Shown here piece after piece: positions 45,235 through 52,772 of a DNA stretch of 64,000 nucleotides. A model generated the notes under the pieces. It worked only from the letters and a program-made list of their open reading frames with translations. It did not search any database and had not been told where the DNA came from. Position 1 is the stretch's first letter. The number at the start of each line of letters is the position of its first letter. The position numbers and the translations under genes are program-made. Source of the stretch: Haematospirillum jordaniae (lineage in GTDB: Bacteria > Pseudomonadota > Alphaproteobacteria > Rhodospirillales > Rhodospirillaceae); contig NZ_CP014525.1 of the NCBI RefSeq assembly GCF_001611975.1, positions 1,232,001 through 1,296,000 on the forward strand, written 5' to 3'.

Positions 45235-46092
45235 ATGACACATGATGCACAACGCCCGTTTGTCCATGCCGCAGACCCGATGGATATTGAGGGCTTTGTC
45301 GATGCGATGCTTGATCTTACGTTGCATACGTCTGTACCGGACCAGTTGTCTTATGTGACAGAGGGGTATGGCGGTGATGACATTGTCACAGACTTTCATA
45401 CCGATGACGGTCAGGCCTTTCATCTTTCTGGTACGGGGGAGGGGTTATTTTTCAGTGGCTCTGATTCTTTTCCTTGGTCCCTGTGGCTGGATGAATCAAA
45501 CGGGATTATCGCCCTCAGGGGGGACACGGATGGGAATGTGGAGACCCAGGAAGTTAACCTGTTTATGAATGATATTTTTTATCCTTTGAAAGACCCGGAG
45601 TCCGGACCAGAGGTTCAGGGGTTTATCGAAATACCGGAAACGGTTCCGTCCCCCCTTTTTCTTATCGTTGATCATTATGGGTCAGCTTGGTTCTACAGCT
45701 ATGCCGAAGCAACGTCTTCTGATTCCGTTACGCTTCTGTCTGCGCTTGTAGATCATCAGAAAACGGGCATGTATGTCTTTGCGTCGAACGCATTCGAGGG
45801 GCATGGCGTACCTCTTGCGCGCTCTGTGGCCGAGAAAATGCGTGTCTCGATGGAGCTGAAGATCGCCTTACTGGGTGATGCAGATAAGGACAGCCCCGGG
45901 GAGCAACCCTTCGTTCTGTCCGGTGAGAAACCTGCGCCCCATGCCTTGTGGTATACGGTCAGTGGTGCCGGCAAGCCACTCTGGCTGGGGGGTGATGTTG
46001 ATGGGAATTTCAGCAGCTGCGAAATTAATATTTTCTTGCAGGGCATGTCCCCTCTCTCCTTCGATCAAGGGCTGTTGGCCGGTCTTGTGTAG
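45235..46092 (+). CDS. RTX-cluster protein 5 without RTX repeats (two shared modules)
   Basis: A 285-residue acidic protein of unknown function. It has no GGxGxDxL repeats, but carries the cluster's shared module twice: around residues 65-115 (FSGSD..PWSLWLDE, GDTDGN, ETQE) and at the C-terminus (about 225-280: LSGEKPAPHALWYTVSGAG, GDVDGN, EINIFLQGM). A DDIVTDFHTDDGQAFHL stretch near residue 48 matches the GDIITDF...GD linker that follows RTX repeats in its neighbours. The middle (120-215) matches nothing I know. It has no signal peptide. Start by AGGGGGAATACT before the ATG at 45235. It may be a decayed or specialised member of the family. Confidence 0.75.
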   Translation: MTHDAQRPFVHAADPMDIEGFVDAMLDLTLHTSVPDQLSYVTEGYGGDDIVTDFHTDDGQAFHLSGTGEGLFFSGSDSFPWSLWLDESNGIIALRGDTDGNVETQEVNLFMNDIFYPLKDPESGPEVQGFIEIPETVPSPLFLIVDHYGSAWFYSYAEATSSDSVTLLSALVDHQKTGMYVFASNAFEGHGVPLARSVAEKMRVSMELKIALLGDADKDSPGEQPFVLSGEKPAPHALWYTVSGAGKPLWLGGDVDGNFSSCEINIFLQGMSPLSFDQGLLAGLV

Positions 46093-46235
46093 TATCCGTG
46101 GCTATTGGTTTTACGGTGCTTTCGCTGATTTATTGAAGATTGCTTGTGTAGAGAAGAAAATATCTAAGGTTGATATTTGTGGAGAAAAAAGCGCACTCTG
46201 ATTCATAGCTATCAGGGTGCAGGAGGGAATCTGCC

Positions 46236-48152
46236 ATGAAGATCAAATGGTCTCGTCTTCTGAAAGACAAGGACGCACGTCGGGATGTCTTGGATCAAGT
46301 TGGTGATATGATCCAGGATGGTGTTGATGCGGTAAAGAAGATGGAGCTTCCGGATGTCAGCCGTGAGGCTGGGCGTGTTCTGGATCAAGTTGGTGATATG
46401 ATCCAGGACGGTGTGCGCAATATTGTGTTTCCGGAATTTGAAGGGGGCGCAGTCGCGGCTTCTGGTGCAGGTGAGGCAGCTTCTTCTCTTGCTGATGTAT
46501 CTGGCTATGGCCATCGTGTTCCCAAGCATCTGCCTTCTGACCTTGTCATTCATCAGAGCGGTCGTGTGATGCACATGCAGCCATCTGTTGGCAGCCCTGA
46601 GGTGGTGGTCGACTTGACAGTACCCGGCATGGAAAGCATCAAGAATGTTACGTTGATGTTCCCTGTTATGGGGACTGTGATCGGGGACGCAGCTAACAAC
46701 CGTTTGGTGGCGTCCGGGTACAGCCAGTTGTATGGCGGACCGGGGGATGATGTCCTGACCGGCCTTGGCGGCAATCGGATCCTGGACGGGGGAGAGGGCA
46801 GGGATACGCTTCTTTACAGGGGACAGTTCCCGTCTTTGTGGGTTGAGCTGAATGGTTCGGACAGCAGTGCCGTCTGGATCGGTGGCGTGCCGGGCGATGT
46901 TGTACGCAATGTCGAAAATGTGACAGGGGGCATGGGTAACGATGTTTTGCTCGGCGATGCGGGGCCGAATGTGATGCGTGGTGATTTTGGTGATGATGCT
47001 CTCTCGGGTGGCTTTGGTGATGATATTCTGGATGGTGGGATCGGTGCAGACATTCTGATCGGTGGACCCGGTGCCGATCTGTTTGTTTTTTCAGCGTTTG
47101 ACCCGGTGCGAGGTGATATCATCCGTGACTTCAGTCAGGATGAGGGTGATCGTATTGATCTTTCCGGGCTGGCGCCACGGCTTGGTTTTGCAGGCGACGT
47201 CGCAACCCCGTATTCGACCTGGTTCACCCGTGATGGGGGTGACCTGCTGCTATCTGTGGACAGGGATGGTGATGCATCAACCCATGAACTTCAGGTCCGG
47301 CTGAATGGTGTCGATAACCTAGTGCGCAAAGATGTTTTACTGCCCGGAGATCAGTCAGTTCTCCCGGATACAAGCCATTCAGACAGTTCGCCGATTCTGG
47401 TGCCCGACAGCGGGGTTATGCAGGCGGCTGTCCGTGTGCAGAATGCGCCTTCATCTAGTCTGGCGGCCGATATTCTTGATTCTGCATTGACGCTTGTGTT
47501 TTCTGAGGACAGCTCGATTGTTGCGGATCTGGAAACATCTGATTTTGCAGGTATCAGTACGTTTGTTGGCAAAGATGGCGTAAGTAATGTCGTTCTGGGC
47601 ACAGACAATGCCAATCTGCTGTTTGGTGGTTCGGAGGATGACAGGATCTATGGTCGCGGTGGCGATGATCTTCTTGTCGGGCGTGATGGCTCCGATCACC
47701 TAGTGGGAGGCGACGGGAACGATCGCCTGAAGGGCGGAGATGGCGTTGACTATCTGACAGGGGGGCAAGGGGCCGATACCCTGACCGGTGGGGAGTCATC
47801 TGATGCATTCCAGTACTGGTCCCTAGACGAGACATTTGGCGACATTATTGTTGATTTCAGCCGCGCTGATGGTGACCGTATCTGTTTGATGAATATTGAT
47901 GCGAACACCCTGCAGCCGGGAGAGCAGGTGTTCGGTTTCTCCGGTCAGACGCCGACAGCCCATTCCCTCTGGTATCAGCGAACACAGGATGGAAGTGGAT
48001 TGACCCTGTACGGGGATGTGGATGGTGATGTCCAGACACATGAAATGGCCATCACCATGATGGGGGTTGTGCATCTTATGCCATCTGACGTGACAGACTA
48101 TACGTTGATAACCGGTGGTTTGTTTGCTCTTCCTGCCCCAGAGTTTGCATAA
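46236..48152 (+). CDS. RTX protein 6 with two repeat/module sets
   Basis: A 638-residue protein. The N-terminus (residues 1-75) is charged and helical with two copies of VLDQVGDMIQDGV exactly 30 residues apart. Two RTX regions follow (about 160-285 and 450-530), each ending in the GDII.DFS..(E/D)GDRI linker and a copy of the shared module (STWFTRDGG, DRDGD, STHE; and SLWYQRTQDG, GDVDGD, QTHE). One D.A/L.Y-type spacer (DTLLYRGQFPSLWVELNG) occurs in the first set. No catalytic motif is present. A strong terminator lies 40 bases downstream. Last gene of the cluster. Confidence 0.83.
   Translation: MKIKWSRLLKDKDARRDVLDQVGDMIQDGVDAVKKMELPDVSREAGRVLDQVGDMIQDGVRNIVFPEFEGGAVAASGAGEAASSLADVSGYGHRVPKHLPSDLVIHQSGRVMHMQPSVGSPEVVVDLTVPGMESIKNVTLMFPVMGTVIGDAANNRLVASGYSQLYGGPGDDVLTGLGGNRILDGGEGRDTLLYRGQFPSLWVELNGSDSSAVWIGGVPGDVVRNVENVTGGMGNDVLLGDAGPNVMRGDFGDDALSGGFGDDILDGGIGADILIGGPGADLFVFSAFDPVRGDIIRDFSQDEGDRIDLSGLAPRLGFAGDVATPYSTWFTRDGGDLLLSVDRDGDASTHELQVRLNGVDNLVRKDVLLPGDQSVLPDTSHSDSSPILVPDSGVMQAAVRVQNAPSSSLAADILDSALTLVFSEDSSIVADLETSDFAGISTFVGKDGVSNVVLGTDNANLLFGGSEDDRIYGRGGDDLLVGRDGSDHLVGGDGNDRLKGGDGVDYLTGGQGADTLTGGESSDAFQYWSLDETFGDIIVDFSRADGDRICLMNIDANTLQPGEQVFGFSGQTPTAHSLWYQRTQDGSGLTLYGDVDGDVQTHEMAITMMGVVHLMPSDVTDYTLITGGLFALPAPEFA
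46291..46414 (+). repeat. 90-base-period direct repeat inside RTX protein 6
   Basis: A 28-base identical segment occurs at 46291-46318 and 46381-46408, extending with one mismatch to 46324 and 46414. The offset is exactly 90 bases, so it encodes an in-frame 30-residue duplication. Confidence 0.9.
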
Positions 48153-48191
48153 ATGCAATTCTGATCCGGCTATCGTGTAAGAAACGATTAT

Positions 48192-48219
48192 GTCCCCGGG
48201 GAAATCCCGGGGACTTTTT
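48192..48219 (+). terminator. Rho-independent terminator closing the RTX cluster
   Basis: A perfect 9-bp stem (GTCCCCGGG with CCCGGGGAC) around GAAAT, followed by five T residues, 40 bases after the stop of RTX protein 6. Confidence 0.9.
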
Positions 48220-48414
48220 GTGAAGACTATCTGTCCGGATGGTCATATGTCAGCATGCAACGTGTGTAGCTTTTTACCTGCTCTTTGTGCGATTTCAGTC
48301 GTATGTGTTTTCATGGAGTTTTGTTCTTCCCTGTCCTGAATATTGGGATAGGGAGGACAATGCATCCTGCAATCCGGACTTGTCAGCGTTGTGCTTCCGG
48401 ACAAGGTGGAAACC

Positions 48415-49221
48415 ATGCAGGAAATCACGTTTATCCTATCCCTTATCCTGTTTGTTGCCATGGCCTGTGCAGCGATGCGGTCGTGCGTACGCTTTGCTCC
48501 GACAGTACGACGACGTGTTGTCCGGACCGCCCTGTTTGCATGCCTTATTATCCTGTGCGCGCTGTTTCTCCCCCGATATCTTGATCATGATCGGTCTGCT
48601 GGTCGTACGGGGCCGCCAGTTTCACCGATAGAAGCCGATCATGTTGCTGTCCTGAGGGGACTGCACAATGAATTGCAGACATTCCGGCATGACCCGGAGT
48701 TTCACCGGGTTGGTTTCGATGCGTGCTGCCGTTTCAGCGACTGGAAGCAACGCTTGGACCGTTTGGGCGATGGCAACGGGTCACGTGCATACCAGTCGCT
48801 TGGCTTTGTGCCCCGTGATCTTCTGACGTTGGCAAACCATTATCGGGCTGGTGACGGGGATGAGGCGGCACCTGTACGTGCTCTTGCCACCCTTATTGAT
48901 GCGGGGCTTTCATCCTCGCCTGTTCTGGAGTCCGGACAGGGGATGGTTCGCCAGCAGGGGTATGCCTGTGTTAACCCTGAGCTTCTGCGCCGTTACCATG
49001 CGGCATTGGGCATGCATCAGCATGCAGAAGCCGGTCGGATTATCACCGGCCCCGGGTGTCGCATTCTGCACCCCAGAACCGTTGTCAGTGGTCCACTGGA
49101 TTCCCGGCATGTGCTTGTGTCCGATCCCGGAATGCGGAAAGCAGGTGCGCTGTATCATCAGGTAAGAACCGACAGTGGGGCTATCCTGTGGCTGAGCCAC
49201 GACAGGGTCGTGTTCCGCTGA
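48415..49221 (+). CDS. Unknown membrane-anchored protein
   Basis: A 268-residue protein with two hydrophobic helices in the first 55 residues (EITFILSLILFVAMACAAM and RTALFACLIILCALFLP) and a soluble remainder of about 200 residues. The soluble part contains paired features such as FDACCRFSDWKQRLDRLGDG and a C-terminal HRTVVSGPLDSRHVLVSDPG region; I recognise no family. The ATG at 48415 has an AAGGTGGAAA site and is preferred over a GTG at 48391. It follows the RTX cluster terminator and converges with the dehydrogenase gene (5-base gap). A role with the RTX proteins is possible only by position. Confidence 0.7.
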   Translation: MQEITFILSLILFVAMACAAMRSCVRFAPTVRRRVVRTALFACLIILCALFLPRYLDHDRSAGRTGPPVSPIEADHVAVLRGLHNELQTFRHDPEFHRVGFDACCRFSDWKQRLDRLGDGNGSRAYQSLGFVPRDLLTLANHYRAGDGDEAAPVRALATLIDAGLSSSPVLESGQGMVRQQGYACVNPELLRRYHAALGMHQHAEAGRIITGPGCRILHPRTVVSGPLDSRHVLVSDPGMRKAGALYHQVRTDSGAILWLSHDRVVFR

Positions 49222-49226
49222 TCGTC

Positions 49227-50162
49227 TCAGTATCCCTGATCGGGGTCAACGTACCCGGCTGGCCGTTCATCCCGGTCAAGCTGTTCCAGTGCAGCGGCTA
49301 TTTGCGCGACAGCTGTTTCAGGTATGGTTGCGGCTGCGCTGTGCGGTGTTAACCGGATGCTTGGGTGATGCCACAGGGGTGAATCAAGGGGCGGTGGTTC
49401 CGGTGCGGTCACATCCAGAAAAGCACCGCGCAGACGTCCTTGTTCCAGCGCGTTGAGCAGATCCTTTTCCACGACCAGATCCCCGCGTGATGCGTTGATC
49501 AAGACGGAACCGGGGCGCATGTGTTCCAAGAATCCGGCATCGATCAGGCCTCGGGTTTTTGGTGTCAGGGGCAGCAAGCAAATGACAGCAATACTATTGG
49601 CAAGAAGGGTGTGCAGTCCTTCCGGGCCACACACACAGGGAAAATCGGTTGTCTGTCCGGAGGCAGTGCGCCGCCAGCCGGTCACGGGTATGCCAAACCC
49701 GGACAAGGCCCGGGCAACCGCTGTTCCCAATATACCGGCCCCCAGAATGCCAACCGGGAAGTCTGCGGGTGCCCGGTATGGCAATGGGTGCCACTTTTTT
49801 TCCCTTTGGCTGTTTTGATAGATATCCATGTCACGGAAGAAGTGAAGCACGGCGTAACTGCACCATGCTGCCATCTGTGGTGACATGCCGGTATCAACCA
49901 AGCGGAAAAGGTCAACCGTGCGAGGCAGGTTGGGGAGTGCCAGAATGGCGTCTACGCCGGCCCCAAGGCAAAAGATGGATCGTTTCACCACAACATTGTC
50001 AAAAAGGTCTTTGTCCGGCCTCCAGAGGATCAGGTCATCGGTTGACCGGGCAAGCGGGGCTGTCTTGTCATAGCAGGAGATGGTTCTTCCGGGGCAAGAC
50101 CGTTGCAGCAGGTCTGCCCATAGCGTGGCGTTGGACGGTGTTGCAACCAGAACCGTTGACAT
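49227..50162 (-). CDS. D-2-hydroxyacid dehydrogenase, GhrA-like (glyoxylate/hydroxypyruvate reductase A)
   Basis: A 311-residue NAD(P)-dependent reductase. It has the dinucleotide motif GILGAGILGTAVA, the LPLTPKTRGLI segment, the catalytic arginine region INASRGDLV, and the histidine in LTPHSAAAT. The N-terminal part (GAGVDAIL...VDTGMSPQMAAW) follows the GhrA pattern, so glyoxylate or hydroxypyruvate reduction is the best guess. It lies alone between an unknown gene and the O-antigen-ligase gene on the same strand. Confidence 0.85.
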   Translation of the reverse strand: MSTVLVATPSNATLWADLLQRSCPGRTISCYDKTAPLARSTDDLILWRPDKDLFDNVVVKRSIFCLGAGVDAILALPNLPRTVDLFRLVDTGMSPQMAAWCSYAVLHFFRDMDIYQNSQREKKWHPLPYRAPADFPVGILGAGILGTAVARALSGFGIPVTGWRRTASGQTTDFPCVCGPEGLHTLLANSIAVICLLPLTPKTRGLIDAGFLEHMRPGSVLINASRGDLVVEKDLLNALEQGRLRGAFLDVTAPEPPPLDSPLWHHPSIRLTPHSAAATIPETAVAQIAAALEQLDRDERPAGYVDPDQGY

Positions 50163-50204
50163 TCAGGCAGGCTCGTTATCAATTTCTCCCCCCCCAAAAG
50201 GGTC

Positions 50205-51458
50205 TCATGATGCCGCAGCTGTATCAAGGTTCCCGTCTTCTGGGACCGTGCGGTTTTCCTGTTGCAGGGGGATTAGGAACAACAGGGCAAGCCACAGGGC
50301 GCATACAAACCACGTTTGCCATAGCCCATAGCCCAACGATGCAATGACAAAGGCGGTAACAGCTCCACCTGTGGCGGCTACCCGTGGCGTTCCAGGGGGA
50401 ATACGGCGCAGGGCAAAGAAAAGAGCTGCCGCAGCCAGAACCGCCCCGACAAGCCCTAGGTCAAACCAGATATGAAGAGGGCCATTGTGCGGGTGCAGTG
50501 GCATGGCTTCAAGATGGCCAAGTGTGGCCCCATCATGGCACCGGATCATGGCTATGGTGTCGTTTCCCCCTTCGATGATGCGCTCTGCCTCCAAGCCATA
50601 TCCGATCAGTGGCTGTTCTTGGATTTTCCCGGTTGTGAAAGTCCAGATCATCGTGCGGTGGGCCATGGATGGCGCTCGTTCGACAAAGAAGCAATAGGCC
50701 GGGCTATTCTGGGACGGGGCCAGAAGAGGCATCAGCAGCAGACCGGTTGCCAGAGCAACAGGTACCAACCGCCACAAGGCAGGCAGAACGCGGATCATTG
50801 CTGCCGCGGTTCCACCCAGAAGAACAGCTCCTATGGCTGTTTCACTGGAGTGTTGGCTGAGAACAGTGAGTGCGAGGAATGCGATTGTGATGCTGCTGCG
50901 TCGCCATCCGCCCTGCCAGCCGGCAAAGGCGCAGGGGAGCAGAAGCAGTGCCAGAAAGGCTGCTCCGCGACTGTAGGGAATACCCACAACCAAGGCATCT
51001 ATATGTACCGTTTTGCGCCACGGGATGCTCAGCATGCCACCTGTCTGCATATCTACCAAGGCGATGGCGCCAATCCCTGTTGCGACCCCCAATGTTACAA
51101 GGGCGAGTGTGCCGCGCTGGCGTATGTCCAGTCTCATCATGGCCATGGCGATCGCGGTGCCGCACAGGGTCAGCAGCAAGAGACGCAGGGCGACGACAGC
51201 GCTGTGTCCCGGTATCAGGGACAGGGGCGAGAGGGCCAGCCCGGCAAGGAACAGCGACCAGAGCCATGGGTTATATGACCATAGTTCCTTGATCGAGGGG
51301 CGAACGTGCCACAGTCCCCACAGTGCCGTTAGCATCACTAGGATCCACAGGCCTTTTGGGGCAATGAATCCTATGGCGGGGGCCAGTGGTATCAGCAGAA
51401 GGCGGCGAGCAGGCATTGTGGCAAGGATCCGGTACAAACAACAAGGTGACCGAACCAT
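50205..51458 (-). CDS. O-antigen ligase / Wzy-type polymerase membrane protein
   Basis: A polytopic protein of about 417 residues with ten or more hydrophobic segments and a large central periplasmic loop containing MIWTFTTGKIQEQPLIGYGLEA and PHNGPLHIWFDLGLVGAVL, the layout of the Wzy_C/WaaL family. Such proteins attach or polymerise surface polysaccharide. The start is uncertain: 51458 (MVRSPCC) or 51416 (MPARRLLLI) are both plausible, none with a good ribosome-binding site. No glycosyltransferase genes are nearby. Confidence 0.8.
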   Translation of the reverse strand: MVRSPCCLYRILATMPARRLLLIPLAPAIGFIAPKGLWILVMLTALWGLWHVRPSIKELWSYNPWLWSLFLAGLALSPLSLIPGHSAVVALRLLLLTLCGTAIAMAMMRLDIRQRGTLALVTLGVATGIGAIALVDMQTGGMLSIPWRKTVHIDALVVGIPYSRGAAFLALLLLPCAFAGWQGGWRRSSITIAFLALTVLSQHSSETAIGAVLLGGTAAAMIRVLPALWRLVPVALATGLLLMPLLAPSQNSPAYCFFVERAPSMAHRTMIWTFTTGKIQEQPLIGYGLEAERIIEGGNDTIAMIRCHDGATLGHLEAMPLHPHNGPLHIWFDLGLVGAVLAAAALFFALRRIPPGTPRVAATGGAVTAFVIASLGYGLWQTWFVCALWLALLFLIPLQQENRTVPEDGNLDTAAAS

Positions 51459-51527
51459 GCTGTTTTGGCCGCCATTTGTCCATGATCCGTGATTGTGCGG
51501 TGGTGAATATATTGTTGAAGATCCACC

Positions 51528-51556
51528 TTGACACAAAATGGGAGAACAGATAAACA
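51528..51556 (+). promoter_or_regulatory. Probable sigma70 promoter of tRNA-Met
   Basis: Consensus TTGACA, a 17-base spacer and TAAACA end 18 bases before the tRNA, the correct distance for a tRNA promoter. It overlaps the 5' leader of the divergent ligase gene. Confidence 0.7.
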
Positions 51557-51574
51557 CAGCGCTCCCAGCGCGAT

Positions 51575-51651
51575 GGCGGAGTAGCTCAGCTGGTTAGAGC
51601 ACGGGAATCATAATCCTGGGGTCGGGGGTTCAAATCCCTCCTCCGCTACCA
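51575..51651 (+). tRNA. tRNA-Met (anticodon CAT)
   Basis: Cloverleaf with acceptor GGCGGAG/CTCCGCT (a G-T pair at the end), D-arm AGCTCAGCTGGTTAGAGC, anticodon loop ATCATAA with CAT, TpsiC arm GGGGGTTCAAATCCC and encoded CCA. It resembles elongator methionine tRNAs; an Ile2 (lysidine) identity cannot be fully excluded, but it does not look like an initiator. Confidence 0.93.
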
Positions 51652-51658
51652 AATACCG

Positions 51659-51698
51659 AAGACCTCTTCACATATTATGATGTGTTGAGGTCTTTTTA
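51659..51698 (+). terminator. Rho-independent terminator after tRNA-Met
   Basis: AAGACCTC pairs with GAGGTCTT, with an inner CACAT/ATGTG stem, and is followed by a T-run, beginning 8 bases after the tRNA. Confidence 0.85.
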
Positions 51699-51896
51699 TT
51701 GCGCAATAAAGATAAACTGCTGTTTGAGTAGTGAAGAGCATCAGCTCGCTCCATTATATCAACATAACATACTTATATTTATCGGGAATTTGCACATCCC
51801 TGTCCGAGGCTAATTATTATCTAGGATTGCCCATCCTTTTTTCATTATACTTAACATAGGTATTTTCTTTGTGTGTTCAGGGGGGGGCGCTAACAG

Positions 51897-52265
51897 ATGA
51901 GCGGCGTGTACGATCAGCAAGAGCGAATTGCGATGGCCGCTGCCAGTCTCGGTGCCACAGTCCACTATGGTGTAACGATTATTCATGGACTGATTACAGG
52001 GAATTTAGCGGCGATTGCTGCGCTTGTTACTTTCAAGAGTGGGGCTACGCTCAGGTTGTACTCCGGATCCCTGATTTGTTTTTCTGCTGGGTTCACTCTT
52101 TCACTGCTCTGTGGATTTCTTTCCTATATTTCGCAATCCGCTTATACGGGTGAGTCCTTTGAGCGTGGTGATTCTTGCAAGCGTTGGGCAATCGGCTCTG
52201 GTTTTGCGTCTTTCATCGCCCTAGCTTTGGGGGGAGTGTGGGCGTTTATTATTGGGATTGGATAA
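51897..52265 (+). CDS. Unknown small membrane protein
   Basis: A 122-residue hydrophobic protein I do not recognise, with helices around residues 20-47, 55-78 and 97-121 and a charged loop (SAYTGESFERGDSCKRW) between the last two. The ATG at 51897 has a G-run (GGGGGGGCGC) as a ribosome-binding site. It stands alone after tRNA-Met, preceded by about 200 bases that look clearly more AT-rich than the flanks (51700-51870). This could be horizontally acquired DNA beside a tRNA gene; no integrase or duplicated tRNA end was seen. Confidence 0.6.
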   Translation: MSGVYDQQERIAMAAASLGATVHYGVTIIHGLITGNLAAIAALVTFKSGATLRLYSGSLICFSAGFTLSLLCGFLSYISQSAYTGESFERGDSCKRWAIGSGFASFIALALGGVWAFIIGIG

Positions 52266-52772
52266 CGACAGCGCATGGAGGACTTTTTCCCAAGAGAGGA
52301 GGCTCCTCCCTCGTGCTGCCCGGCAGGGTGGATTCGCTGTTCGGGGTAATCCGGTGCGGTAAGGGTATCCGGTAGCTCTGCGTGCAATGTTGTTTGCGTG
52401 CCGTGCCCAAGGTCTGTGAAAGCCGGGGCTCTGAGCGGCATCCATGGGGCTTCTTGTATCTGTAGATACAATCAAGGGCTTTGTGAATATCCCCGTCCGG
52501 AAAAAAGAGCCTATGGTTCCTACGGCTCCCTTGCGGCCCCGTGCGGGTCTCCCCACTATAGAGTTATCGTCATTCTTCAGGACGGGGGCAGGGCCTATGG
52601 TATCATTTATGGCAGTCTTTGGGGCTTCTCTGTGTATCGCTGTACTGGCTGCTGCCGCCCTGCGCCACCGTGCTGTGGTTGAAGCAAAGGTGCGTAGCGG
52701 GCACCGTTCTTCCCGTCATTGATGTACGCAGTCCGGGGCGGGAATATGACCCACCCCGGTGCCGTGATCTGA
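52266..52772 (+). other. Region with no clear gene (possible 41-residue peptide)
   Basis: A 507-base gap between an unknown membrane protein and DUF599. Several frames are open but none looks like a known protein. The most plausible small gene is 52597-52722 on the plus strand: ATG after GGGGCAGGG, encoding 41 residues with one hydrophobic helix (FMAVFGASLCIAVLAAAAL) and a basic Arg/His-rich end. Without homologues this remains speculative. Confidence 0.3.

Noticed and set aside
40360..48152. RTX proteins as serralysin-type proteases
   Set aside because: No HExxH zinc motif or Met-turn was found in any of the six proteins; the resemblance is limited to the repeats and end domain.
51575..51651. 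Initiator tRNA-fMet
   Set aside because: The anticodon stem lacks the three G-C pairs of initiators and the acceptor end has a G-T pair rather than the C-A mismatch; elongator methionine is the better reading.
44330..52480. Shared ATACAATCAAGGG word at about 44347 and 52465
   Set aside because: Only about 13 bases match and the flanks are unrelated, so chance is a sufficient explanation.
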